In this document: in pieces, positions 1 through 5,738 of the stretch
Layout of the letters: each line of letters begins with the position of its first letter
Position numbering within the stretch: position 1 is the first letter of the stretch
NCBI GenBank assembly: GCA_046757205.1
Contig: JBHHXR010000084.1
Coordinates: 1-13,118, forward strand
Source: JBHHXR01 sp046757205
GTDB lineage: Bacteria > Pseudomonadota > Alphaproteobacteria > Rhodobacterales > Rhodobacteraceae
DNA length: 13,118 nt
Direction: 5' to 3'
Program-made: the position numbers and the translations under genes
Notes under the pieces: model-generated
Seen by the model: the letters and a program-made list of their open reading frames with translations, nothing else
Told to the model about the DNA's origin: nothing
Database searches by the model: none

Positions 1-230
1 GGCCGGTCCGGATCGGCGCTGATGCGGATCAGTTCGCGGATGGCACCGATCGACAGGCCGAGTTCGCGGGCGTGGCGGATGAAGGACAGCCGCTCCAGGT
101 GTTGCCTGCCGTAGCGCCGCTGGTTGCCCTGCGAACGCTCCGGCGCGTCGATCAGGCCGAGTTGTTCGTAGTAGCGGATGGTCGGCACCTTCACACCGGT
201 CTCCCGCGACAGCGCGCCAATGGAAATCAT
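1..230 (-). CDS. MerR-family transcriptional regulator (N-terminal part; runs off the window)
   Basis: The first 76 residues are visible, starting at ATG 230 (minus strand); the C-terminal part lies outside the window. The start MISIGALSRETGVKVPTIRY is the typical MerR winged helix-turn-helix, followed by YEQLGLI and then NQRRY and RLSFIRHARELGLSI, the usual wing and second helix pair. MerR proteins are dimers that bind a dyad inside an over-long promoter spacer and activate transcription by distorting it when the effector binds. The effector-binding C-terminus is not visible, so the metal cannot be read from the sequence. The gene is divergent from a cation-efflux-like gene, and a matching MerR-type operator lies between them, which suggests a heavy-metal-responsive regulator of the ZntR/CadR/PbrR group. 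Family assignment is firm; the metal specificity is inference. Confidence 0.93.
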   Translation of the reverse strand, partial: MISIGALSRETGVKVPTIRYYEQLGLIDAPERSQGNQRRYGRQHLERLSFIRHARELGLSIGAIRELIRISADPDR

Positions 231-242
231 CGGTACTTCCCC

Positions 243-273
243 TTGAACCTCTAGTAGCTATAGGTCGTATATA
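243..273 (+). promoter_or_regulatory. MerR-type promoter and operator for the cation transporter gene
   Basis: A -35 box TTGAAC (243-248) and a -10 box TATATA (268-273) are 19 bp apart instead of the usual 17. The spacer contains an imperfect dyad at 247-265, ACCTCTAGTAGCTATAGGT, in which 7 of 9 positions are symmetric around base 256. An over-long spacer filled by a dyad is the hallmark of promoters activated by MerR proteins, and the ACC(T/C)-TAG-AGCTA-AGGT pattern resembles heavy-metal MerR operators. The promoter points to the gene at 304, whose likely Shine-Dalgarno AAAGGA is at 288-293. The same site probably also controls the divergent merR gene. Confidence 0.85.
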
Positions 274-303
274 TGCGCCCGGACAACAAAGGACAACGAT
301 TCC

Positions 304-930
304 ATGGGCGCCTGCTGCGATCACGACACGGTAACTTTCGAAGGGGTATCGCGGGACTACCGCCGCCGGCTCTGGATGGTGATCGCGATCAACGCCGCGA
401 TGTTCTTCGTGGAAATGGCGGCCGGCCGGCTGGCCGGATCGCAGGCGCTGCAGGCCGACGCGCTGGATTTTCTCGGCGACTCGCTGACCTACGGCATCTC
501 GCTGGCGGTGATCGGCGCCAGCCTGCGGGTGCGCGCCACGGCGGCGCTGGCCAAGGGCGCCAGCCTGTTCGGCATGGGGCTCTGGGTGTTCGGCTCCACC
601 GTCTACCGGGTGTTCTACCTCGGCGTGCCGGAGGCCGGCGTGATGGGGATGATCGGATTTCTCGCGCTGCTCGCCAATGTGGTCAGCGTGCTGCTGCTGG
701 TGCGCTACAAGGACGGTGACGCGAACGTGCGGTCGGTGTGGCTGTGCTCGCGCAACGACGCCATCGGCAATGTCGCGGTGATGCTGGCCGCCCTCGGCGT
801 GTGGGGATCGGCAACCGGCTGGCCCGACATCATCGTTGCCGGAATCATGGCCGGCCTGTTTCTGAACTCGTCGTTCCAGATCGTCACGCAGGGCTGGCGG
901 GAATGGCGCGTGCAGCCCACTGCCGGCTGA
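304..930 (+). CDS. Cation efflux (CDF-like) membrane transporter, short form
   Basis: This 208-residue inner-membrane protein is probably a metal-cation exporter under control of the adjacent MerR protein. The N-terminus carries a possible metal-binding patch (GACCDHD, residues 2-8), then about six hydrophobic segments from residue 24 to 195. The metal-site helices are recognisable: AD-ALDFLGDS (51-60) gives D55xxxD59, and CSRNDAIGNV (148-157) gives C148xxxD152. In classical CDF transporters the equivalents are HxxxD in both helices, so here the histidines are replaced by Asp and Cys. The protein ends soon after the last membrane segment and lacks the cytoplasmic ferredoxin-like C-terminal domain, so it is much shorter than the usual 300 residues. 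The start at 304 follows AAAGGA at a good distance. The frame is intact, and I believe this is a genuine short subfamily rather than a truncation. The substrate (Zn, Cd, Co or other) is unknown. Confidence 0.87.
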   Translation: MGACCDHDTVTFEGVSRDYRRRLWMVIAINAAMFFVEMAAGRLAGSQALQADALDFLGDSLTYGISLAVIGASLRVRATAALAKGASLFGMGLWVFGSTVYRVFYLGVPEAGVMGMIGFLALLANVVSVLLLVRYKDGDANVRSVWLCSRNDAIGNVAVMLAALGVWGSATGWPDIIVAGIMAGLFLNSSFQIVTQGWREWRVQPTAG

Positions 931-996
931 TCCGCTCGCCGCCGGCGGCCGGGTCCGGAGCGCGTGAACGACCGCGGCAAAGCTGCCTCATTCCCT

Positions 997-1037
997 GCCG
1001 CCGACGCCCGCAAATGGCCCCGGCGTGATTGTTTTTT
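997..1037 (+). terminator. Possible intrinsic terminator downstream of the cation transporter
   Basis: CGCCG (999-1003) can pair with CGGCG (1021-1025), extended inside by GCC/GGC (1006-1008 with 1016-1018) across an internal loop. A run of six T follows at 1032-1037. The stem is imperfect and the gap between stem and T-run is longer than usual, so this is a weak call. A second GC-rich stem without a T-run (933-937 with 958-962) lies directly after the stop codon. Confidence 0.3.
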
Positions 1038-1070
1038 CGACGCATTCGGATGGGAATGTGAAGGCCAGAA

Positions 1071-1129
1071 GGGGAAAGGAAGAGCTTGATCTATTGTGTG
1101 GGGCCGAGACCTGCTCTTCCTCCTTCCCC
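1071..1129 (+). promoter_or_regulatory. Long hairpin in the leader of the RNA helicase gene
   Basis: The left arm GGGGAAAGGAAGAGC (1071-1085) pairs with the right arm GCTCTTCCTCCTTCCCC (1113-1129) over 15 base pairs, with a 2-nt bulge (1122-1123) and a 27-nt loop (1086-1112). No T-run follows, so it is not an intrinsic terminator. The right arm contains CCTCCTT (1119-1125), the same sequence as the anti-Shine-Dalgarno end of 16S rRNA, and CTTCCT (1116-1121), which is complementary to the AGGAAG at 1161-1166. It lies upstream of a DEAD-box RNA helicase gene, so a role as a regulatory leader structure is plausible. This assumes that transcription starts upstream of 1071, which I could not show. 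Confidence 0.5.
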
Positions 1130-1160
1130 GACATCACTCAGACGCCCCGGATCATTCAGC

Positions 1161-1166
1161 AGGAAG
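1161..1166 (+). promoter_or_regulatory. Ribosome binding site of the small leader ORF
   Basis: AGGAAG lies 8 nt before ATG 1175, near-ideal spacing. It is the main reason for preferring 1175 over the upstream in-frame start at 1025. The same six bases occur in the left arm of the hairpin at 1071-1129 (1077-1082). Confidence 0.5.
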
Positions 1167-1174
1167 TGTTCACG

Positions 1175-1363
1175 ATGCGCGAACTGCTCCCTTCCCGCCC
1201 CAACCGGCGATCACTCACCGGAACACCGGCCGGCAAACGCGACGTTGACGTTCCGCTCGGATTCCTCTACGGCTCGCCGCGAACGACAGGCTTTCAATTC
1301 GGAAAGCCGGGCCGCGCGGTGACTGCGGCCGAAACATGGCTGCACAGCGACGGAAGTAAATGA
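1175..1363 (+). CDS. Hypothetical small protein or leader peptide upstream of the helicase (62 aa)
   Basis: This ORF encodes 62 residues, starts at ATG 1175 behind AGGAAG, and ends with TGA at 1361-1363, which overlaps the helicase start (ATGA at 1360-1363). That overlap is the usual sign of translational coupling. The product is basic, has no signal peptide or membrane segment, and matches no family I recognise. The same frame is open from 1025, but that extension runs through the hairpin at 1071-1129 and has no good ribosome binding site. It may be a real small protein, a translated regulatory ORF, or merely open GC-rich leader DNA. The composition of the peptide gives no clear support for conservation. 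Confidence 0.35.
   Translation: MRELLPSRPNRRSLTGTPAGKRDVDVPLGFLYGSPRTTGFQFGKPGRAVTAAETWLHSDGSK
1289..1330 (+). promoter_or_regulatory. Two tandem hairpins just upstream of the helicase start
   Basis: GGCTTTC (1289-1295) and GAAAGCC (1302-1308) form a perfect 7-bp stem with a 6-nt loop. One base later, GGCCGC (1310-1315) and GCGGCC (1325-1330) form a perfect 6-bp stem with a 9-nt loop. They end 29 nt before the helicase ATG and lie within the small ORF at 1175. Two adjacent perfect stems close to a start codon suggest a structured leader, although GC-rich DNA makes short stems fairly common. Confidence 0.35.
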
Positions 1364-2943
1364 CGAGTTTTTCAGACTTGGCGCTGGACCCCAAGGTCCT
1401 GCAGGCCGTATCCGAAGCCGGATACGAAACCCCAACCCCGATCCAGGCTCAGGCGATCCCGCACGCGCTGGAGGGCCGCGACGTGCTCGGCATCGCCCAG
1501 ACCGGCACCGGCAAGACGGCTTCTTTCGTGCTGCCGATGATCACGCATCTTCAAAAGGGCCGGGCGCGGGCGCGCATGCCGCGCAGTCTTGTCCTGTGCC
1601 CGACGCGCGAACTGGCCGCCCAGGTGGCGGAAAACTTCGAGATCTACGCCAAGCACGTGAAACTCTCGATGGCGCTCCTGATCGGCGGCGTCTCGTTCAA
1701 GGATCAGGATCGCCTGATCGACCGCGGCGTCGATGTGCTGATCGCCACGCCGGGCCGCCTCCTGGATCATTTCGAGCGCGGCAAGCTGATGCTCACCGGC
1801 GTGCAGATCATGGTGGTCGACGAGGCCGACCGGATGCTCGACATGGGCTTCATCCCCGACATCGAACGCATCTTCAAGCTCACCCCGTTCACCCGCCAGA
1901 CGCTCTTTTTCTCCGCCACCATGGCGCCCGAGATCACCCGCATCACCGAGGAATTCCTGCACAACCCGATCCGCGTCGAGGTTGCCCGGCAGGCCACCAC
2001 GGTAGACACGATTTCGCAGTTCGTCTGCGTGCACAAGCCCAGCCGCAAGGACCGCGGCGCCAAGGAGAAGCGCGAGGTACTGCGCCGCCTGATCACCGGA
2101 CAGGGCGAAAAGCTCACCAACGCCATCATCTTCTGCAACCGCAAGCGCGACGTCGATATCGTCGCCAAGTCCCTGAAGCGGCACGGCTTCGACGCCGCGG
2201 CACTGCATGGCGACCTCGACCAGTCGGTTCGCACCAGGATCCTGACCAGTTTCCGCGACGGCGAGTTGAAACTGCTCGTGGCCTCCGACGTTGCGGCGCG
2301 CGGCCTCGACATTCCCAATGTCAGCCACATCTTCAATTTCGACGTGCCGATCCATTCGGAGGATTACGTCCACCGCATCGGACGCACCGCGCGCGCGGGC
2401 CGCGAGGGCACCTCGATCACCCTGTGCCTGCCGGCCGAGGGAAAATACCTCGAAAAGATCGAGGAGCTGACCGGCAAGGAAATCCCCCGCATCGCCTCGC
2501 CGCTCGACACCGGCGGGAAAATGCCCGCCGAAGACAAGCCCGCCCGCAAACCGCGCGCCGAGCGGAAGGACCGCAAGCCGCGCGCTCCGAAGAAAGAGGA
2601 AGGCGCGCCCGAAAGCACCGCCGCCTCAGCGGAAGCGGCCGAAAAAGCAACCGCGTCCCCCCCCCGCGCGCAGCGCCGCGACCGCCCGAAAGACAGCGGC
2701 GGACGCAAGGGCGGCGGCGGCCGCCGCGTCGTCGGCCTCGGCGACCACGTCCCCGCCTTCCTGATGCGCGAACTGCGCGCCGGAGCGAAACAAGACACCG
2801 TGGCCGGCGAAGGCGCACCCGAAGCCGCGGCCGAAGATGCCGAAGAGCCCCAAAAGAAACCGCCCCGCAAACGCCGGGCGCCAGCGAAAAAGCCCAAGCC
2901 CTCGGCCCCTGAGGCCCCGGCCCGGGAAGACAATCAGGGCTGA
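1360..2943 (+). CDS. rhlE: DEAD-box ATP-dependent RNA helicase, RhlE type
   Basis: This is a 527-residue cytoplasmic RNA helicase that unwinds short RNA duplexes using ATP; relatives act in ribosome assembly, RNA decay and cold growth. All motifs are present: Q motif (F4 and TPTPIQAQAIP, 24-34), Walker A AQTGTGKT (46-53), PTRELA (81-86), TPGRLLD (130-136), DEAD (154-157), SAT (185-187), IIFCNRKRDVD (256-266), VASDVAARGLDIPN (307-320) and YVHRIGRTARAGREG (336-350). From about residue 385 there is a disordered, Lys/Arg/Glu/Ala/Pro-rich tail of about 140 residues, containing GLGDHVPAFLMREL, which I recall from RhlE tails of related bacteria. The start MTSFSDLALDPKVL is the usual one for this group. 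Its GGAAG (1352-1356) is only 3 nt from ATG, so translation may depend partly on coupling to the upstream ORF. A run of nine C (2657-2665) lies in the tail coding region. Confidence 0.96.
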   Translation: MTSFSDLALDPKVLQAVSEAGYETPTPIQAQAIPHALEGRDVLGIAQTGTGKTASFVLPMITHLQKGRARARMPRSLVLCPTRELAAQVAENFEIYAKHVKLSMALLIGGVSFKDQDRLIDRGVDVLIATPGRLLDHFERGKLMLTGVQIMVVDEADRMLDMGFIPDIERIFKLTPFTRQTLFFSATMAPEITRITEEFLHNPIRVEVARQATTVDTISQFVCVHKPSRKDRGAKEKREVLRRLITGQGEKLTNAIIFCNRKRDVDIVAKSLKRHGFDAAALHGDLDQSVRTRILTSFRDGELKLLVASDVAARGLDIPNVSHIFNFDVPIHSEDYVHRIGRTARAGREGTSITLCLPAEGKYLEKIEELTGKEIPRIASPLDTGGKMPAEDKPARKPRAERKDRKPRAPKKEEGAPESTAASAEAAEKATASPPRAQRRDRPKDSGGRKGGGGRRVVGLGDHVPAFLMRELRAGAKQDTVAGEGAPEAAAEDAEEPQKKPPRKRRAPAKKPKPSAPEAPAREDNQG

Positions 2944-2979
2944 CACCCGACCCGCCACGGAAACTGCGTGCCGCCGGCC

Positions 2980-2998
2980 GGCGCCGCGACACGGCGCC
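2980..2998 (+). terminator. Possible terminator stem after the helicase
   Basis: GGCGCC (2980-2985) and GGCGCC (2993-2998) form a 6-bp stem with loop GCGACAC, followed by CCTTGGTTCTTC, which is only mildly T-rich. A second stem, CGAAGC (3017-3022) with GCTTCG (3027-3032) and loop GTAT, follows. Either may end the helicase transcript, but neither has a proper T-run. Confidence 0.3.
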
Positions 2999-3051
2999 CC
3001 TTGGTTCTTCGCCAAGCGAAGCGTATGCTTCGGCGGGAAAGGCGGGGGAAA

Positions 3052-3273
3052 ATGCGCCGGACAATAATCGCACTGGTGCTGGTTCTCGGCACTGCTTTCG
3101 GGCAATCCGCAAGAGCGCAGGCTCCGTTTCAGACGGAAATCGGGCGTCTTTGTCTCGAGGCCTGGATCACACGCGCCCTGCAACAGCTGAATTCATATAG
3201 CGGAACCACCAGCAACGGCGTGACGTCGGCGGACTATGGCGCATGGCAAGGCGCCATGGAGTTTCCCCGGTAA
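3052..3273 (+). CDS. Hypothetical small secreted protein (73 aa)
   Basis: A 73-residue ORF starting at ATG 3052 behind GGGGGA (3044-3049). Residues 1-24 look like a Sec signal peptide: MRR, a hydrophobic core IIALVLVLGTAF, then a cleavage region QSARAQA. The mature part would be only about 50 residues with one cysteine (C34), the segment LCLEAWITRALQQLNSYSG, and a polar end rich in Gly, Ser and Thr. I recognise no family. The frame is open further upstream to 2968, but that extension would bury the signal peptide. The gene stops 15 nt before the convergent rnj gene. It could be a real periplasmic micro-protein, the remnant of a longer secreted protein, or a chance ORF; the well-formed signal peptide favours a genuine origin. 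Confidence 0.5.
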   Translation: MRRTIIALVLVLGTAFGQSARAQAPFQTEIGRLCLEAWITRALQQLNSYSGTTSNGVTSADYGAWQGAMEFPR

Positions 3274-3280
3274 TTCCGGG
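3266..3280. terminator. Small palindrome between convergent genes
   Basis: CCCGG (3266-3270) and CCGGG (3276-3280) form a 5-bp stem around TAATT at the junction of the small secreted-protein ORF and the rnj gene. It is symmetrical and so could act on both strands, but the stem is short and no T-run is present. Confidence 0.2.
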
Positions 3281-3288
3281 CGCCCGCC

Positions 3289-4965
3289 CTATTCCGGCTC
3301 CAGCCGGTTGATCAGCACCGTCGTTACCGGTTTCTTGCCCAGCAGATCCTTGCAGACGCGGTTGCAGCCGCGCAGGACAAGCTCCTCCACCGCCTTGTCG
3401 GACGCCAGGACCTTGCGCGTGGTCTTGGCCAGGTCGCTGTCGATGGCGCGTTCCAGCGCGCCGGAGACGCCGCCTTCGATTTCGCCCGCCTCCGCCAGTC
3501 CGCGCACTTCGGCCCAGGTGCCTTCCGCCGGGGTTCCGTCCTCTTCCAGTACCACCGAAATGGTGACGTGGCCGCGCATGGCCATGCGCAGACGTTCGCG
3601 GACTACCCCGTCCATCGCCCCGATGAGCCGTGTTCCGTCGAGATAGAGCCGCCCGGTCTCGATATTGCCGGCGATTTCCGGCTCCGGACCGCTCAGATCG
3701 ACAAGCGTTCCGTTGGGCGCCACGACGGAGGCGAAACCGTTGGCCTGCGCCAGCGCCGCGTGTTCGCTGAGGTGCCGGTGCTCGCCGTGCATCGGGATCA
3801 CCATGCCGGGCTGCAACAGCTCGTGCACCTCCGTCAGGTCCGGCCGGTTCGCGTGCCCCGAGACGTGGTAGCGCCCGTCCTCGCCGTCGACGACGCGCAC
3901 CCCCTGTTCGCTCAGCTGGTTGTGGATGCGCGCCACCGGTATTTCGTTGCCCGGAATGGTCTTGGAGGAAAACAGGAACAGATCGCCGGGGCGGAGTTCC
4001 AGCCCCCGGTAGCCGTCGCCGGCCAGGAAAGCCGAGGCACCGCGCCGCTCCCCCTGGCTGCCGGTCGCCAGCACCATCAGGTCGCCGCGCGCCATGTCCA
4101 TCGCCTCTTCGAGATCGACCAGCGCGGGAAAGCCGTCAAGCACGCCCGCCGCCTCGGCATGCGCCTTCATGGCGTTCATCGCCCGCCCGATCATCACCAC
4201 CGACCGCCCCGCGGCGCGGCCGGCCTCGGCCAGCGTGCGCACCCGCGCCACGTTGGAAGCAAACGTCGTCGCCACCACCATGCCCTTGGCGCTCTTCACC
4301 AGATCGGCGATCTCGGAAATCAGCGTCGCCTCGGACCGCCCGAGGTGGTGCGAAAAGATGTTCGTCGAGTCGCAGACCAGCACGCGCACGCCCGGCTCCG
4401 CGACCTCGCGGAAGGCGCCGGCCCGGAACGGCTCGCCGACCAGCGGTGTCGGGTCGAGCTTCAGGTCGCCGGTATGCACGATGCGCCCGGCCGGCGTGTC
4501 GATGACCAGCGCCGAGGCTTCCGGGATCGAATGCGACACCGGCAGAAAGCCAACGCTGAACGGCCCGGCGTCGGTCTGCGCCGGCCACGCCGCCACCTCG
4601 CGCACCCGCGTCACGTCCTGCCCGGCGCGCTCCATCTTGTCGCGCGCGATCCGCGCGGTGAAGCGCCGCGCGTATACCGGCGCCCGCAGCTTCGGGTAAA
4701 GCGTGCCCAATGCGCCGACATGGTCCTCGTGCGCGTGGGTGATGAAAATCGCCTCCAGCCGTTCCGCGCGCTCGGCGACAAACTCCGGGTCAGCCATGAT
4801 CAGATCGACGCCGGGCGAGCTTTCCATCTTCGGAAAGGTCACGCCGACATCGACGGCGATCCAGCGCTCGGCCCCGTCGCGGCCATAGCCGTAAAGGTAC
4901 ATGTTCATGCCGATCTCGCCGGCCCCGCCCAGCGGCAGGTAGACCAGCCTCTCGCCCCTTGCCAT
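3289..4965 (-). CDS. rnj: Ribonuclease J (metallo-beta-lactamase / beta-CASP)
   Basis: This 558-residue protein is a zinc-dependent RNase with 5'-to-3' exonuclease and endonuclease activity in the family, used in rRNA maturation and mRNA turnover in alphaproteobacteria. The start LVYLPLGGAGEIGMNMYLYG (residues 7-26) is characteristic. The metal-binding motif HAHEDH lies at 77-82 (H77, H79, D81, H82), with H145 (LPVSHSIPEAS) and D166 (HTGDLKLDP) as further ligands. The beta-CASP region follows (KTIPGNE, then GHANRPDL), with a late PMHGEHRHL motif and a C-terminal domain ending KKPVTTVLINRLEPE. Length fits the family. The start codon ATG 4965 shares one base with the coaX stop (TGATG), indicating coupled translation; the same frame stays open further upstream, but that part is antisense-like filler inside coaX. 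It is the last gene of the nuo-birA-coaX-rnj run. Confidence 0.95.
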   Translation of the reverse strand: MARGERLVYLPLGGAGEIGMNMYLYGYGRDGAERWIAVDVGVTFPKMESSPGVDLIMADPEFVAERAERLEAIFITHAHEDHVGALGTLYPKLRAPVYARRFTARIARDKMERAGQDVTRVREVAAWPAQTDAGPFSVGFLPVSHSIPEASALVIDTPAGRIVHTGDLKLDPTPLVGEPFRAGAFREVAEPGVRVLVCDSTNIFSHHLGRSEATLISEIADLVKSAKGMVVATTFASNVARVRTLAEAGRAAGRSVVMIGRAMNAMKAHAEAAGVLDGFPALVDLEEAMDMARGDLMVLATGSQGERRGASAFLAGDGYRGLELRPGDLFLFSSKTIPGNEIPVARIHNQLSEQGVRVVDGEDGRYHVSGHANRPDLTEVHELLQPGMVIPMHGEHRHLSEHAALAQANGFASVVAPNGTLVDLSGPEPEIAGNIETGRLYLDGTRLIGAMDGVVRERLRMAMRGHVTISVVLEEDGTPAEGTWAEVRGLAEAGEIEGGVSGALERAIDSDLAKTTRKVLASDKAVEELVLRGCNRVCKDLLGKKPVTTVLINRLEPE

Positions 4966-5738
4966 CAGCCGCCCTTCTTGTTGCGCGCGTGGATCAGCAC
5001 CAGCCCGTGGATGGTCAGGTCGCCATCGATGGCGTCGAAAATGTCGGTGCCCTGTGCGAAAAGCGTCGACAGTCCGCCGGTGCCGATCACGGTCATCCTG
5101 GCGCCGCGTTCCGCCGAAACCCGGGCGCACACGCCCTCGATCAGGCTGACATAGCCCCAGAAGATACCCGACTGCATGCAGGCCCGTGTGTTGCGCCCCA
5201 CCACGGTTTCGGGCTTGGTCACGTCGATATAGGGCAGTGCCGCGGCGGCGTCGCTCAGTGCCTTCAGCGACAGGTTGACGCCAGGTGCGATCACCCCGCC
5301 CACGTAGGCGCCGTCGGCAGCCACCACGTCGAATGTGGTGGCGGTGCCGAAATCGACGACAATCAGGTTGCCGCCGTAGCGCTCGTGCGCGCCGACCGTG
5401 TTGACCAGCCGGTCGGCGCCGACCAGCGTGTCGGGATCGACCCGCACCGGCACGCCAATGTCGACCTCCGGCTTGCCGACAACCATCGGGCGGCAGCCGA
5501 AATAGCGGTCCGACAGGACCCGCAGGTTGAACACCACCTCGGGCACCACCGAGGAGACGATTACATCGGTTATGTCCAGCTCGTGCCCGTTGAACTGCAT
5601 GAGTTGCCGCAGCCAGACGAAATACTCGTCCGCCGTGCGCTTCCGGGCGGTCCGGCAGCGCCACTCGCCGGCGATCTTGTCGCCGTCATGCACCGCGAAA
5701 ACGGTGTTCGTGTTGCCAACATCAATCGCCAGAAGCAT
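4965..5738 (-). CDS. coaX: Type III pantothenate kinase
   Basis: This 257-residue cytoplasmic enzyme phosphorylates pantothenate with ATP, the first step of coenzyme A synthesis. It belongs to the ASKHA fold and needs a monovalent cation. Visible motifs are the phosphate loop DVGNTNT (6-12), GADR (107-110), DFGTATTFD (129-137) and GGVIAPG (147-153). I chose ATG 5738 because type III kinases begin MLLAIDVGNTN; an ATG five codons earlier (5753) is also in frame. With this start the gene overlaps the end of birA by 17 nt, and its stop overlaps the rnj start by 1 nt, so all three are probably translated in a coupled way. Placement between birA and rnj is typical for alphaproteobacteria. No sign of damage. 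Confidence 0.95.
   Translation of the reverse strand: MLLAIDVGNTNTVFAVHDGDKIAGEWRCRTARKRTADEYFVWLRQLMQFNGHELDITDVIVSSVVPEVVFNLRVLSDRYFGCRPMVVGKPEVDIGVPVRVDPDTLVGADRLVNTVGAHERYGGNLIVVDFGTATTFDVVAADGAYVGGVIAPGVNLSLKALSDAAAALPYIDVTKPETVVGRNTRACMQSGIFWGYVSLIEGVCARVSAERGARMTVIGTGGLSTLFAQGTDIFDAIDGDLTIHGLVLIHARNKKGG

Noticed and set aside
273..719. Alternative plus-strand frame over the cation transporter
   Set aside because: Arg/Gly-rich translation without hydrophobic segments; the overlapping frame at 304 has the membrane helices, metal motifs and ribosome binding site.
1086..1091. TTGATC as a possible -35 box for the helicase gene
   Set aside because: No acceptable -10 box lies 16-18 bp downstream, and the bases are in the loop of the long hairpin.
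1025..1174. Upstream extension of the small leader ORF
   Set aside because: It runs through the strong 1071-1129 hairpin, has no good ribosome binding site, and no family resemblance.
2417..3183. Minus-strand open frames opposite the helicase tail
   Set aside because: Arg/Ser/Ala-rich shadows of the low-complexity tail; no motifs and no ribosome binding site support.
4966..5664. N-terminal extension of the rnj reading frame inside coaX
   Set aside because: The conserved RNase J sequence starts at ATG 4965; the upstream part is Arg/Gly-rich out-of-frame coaX sequence.
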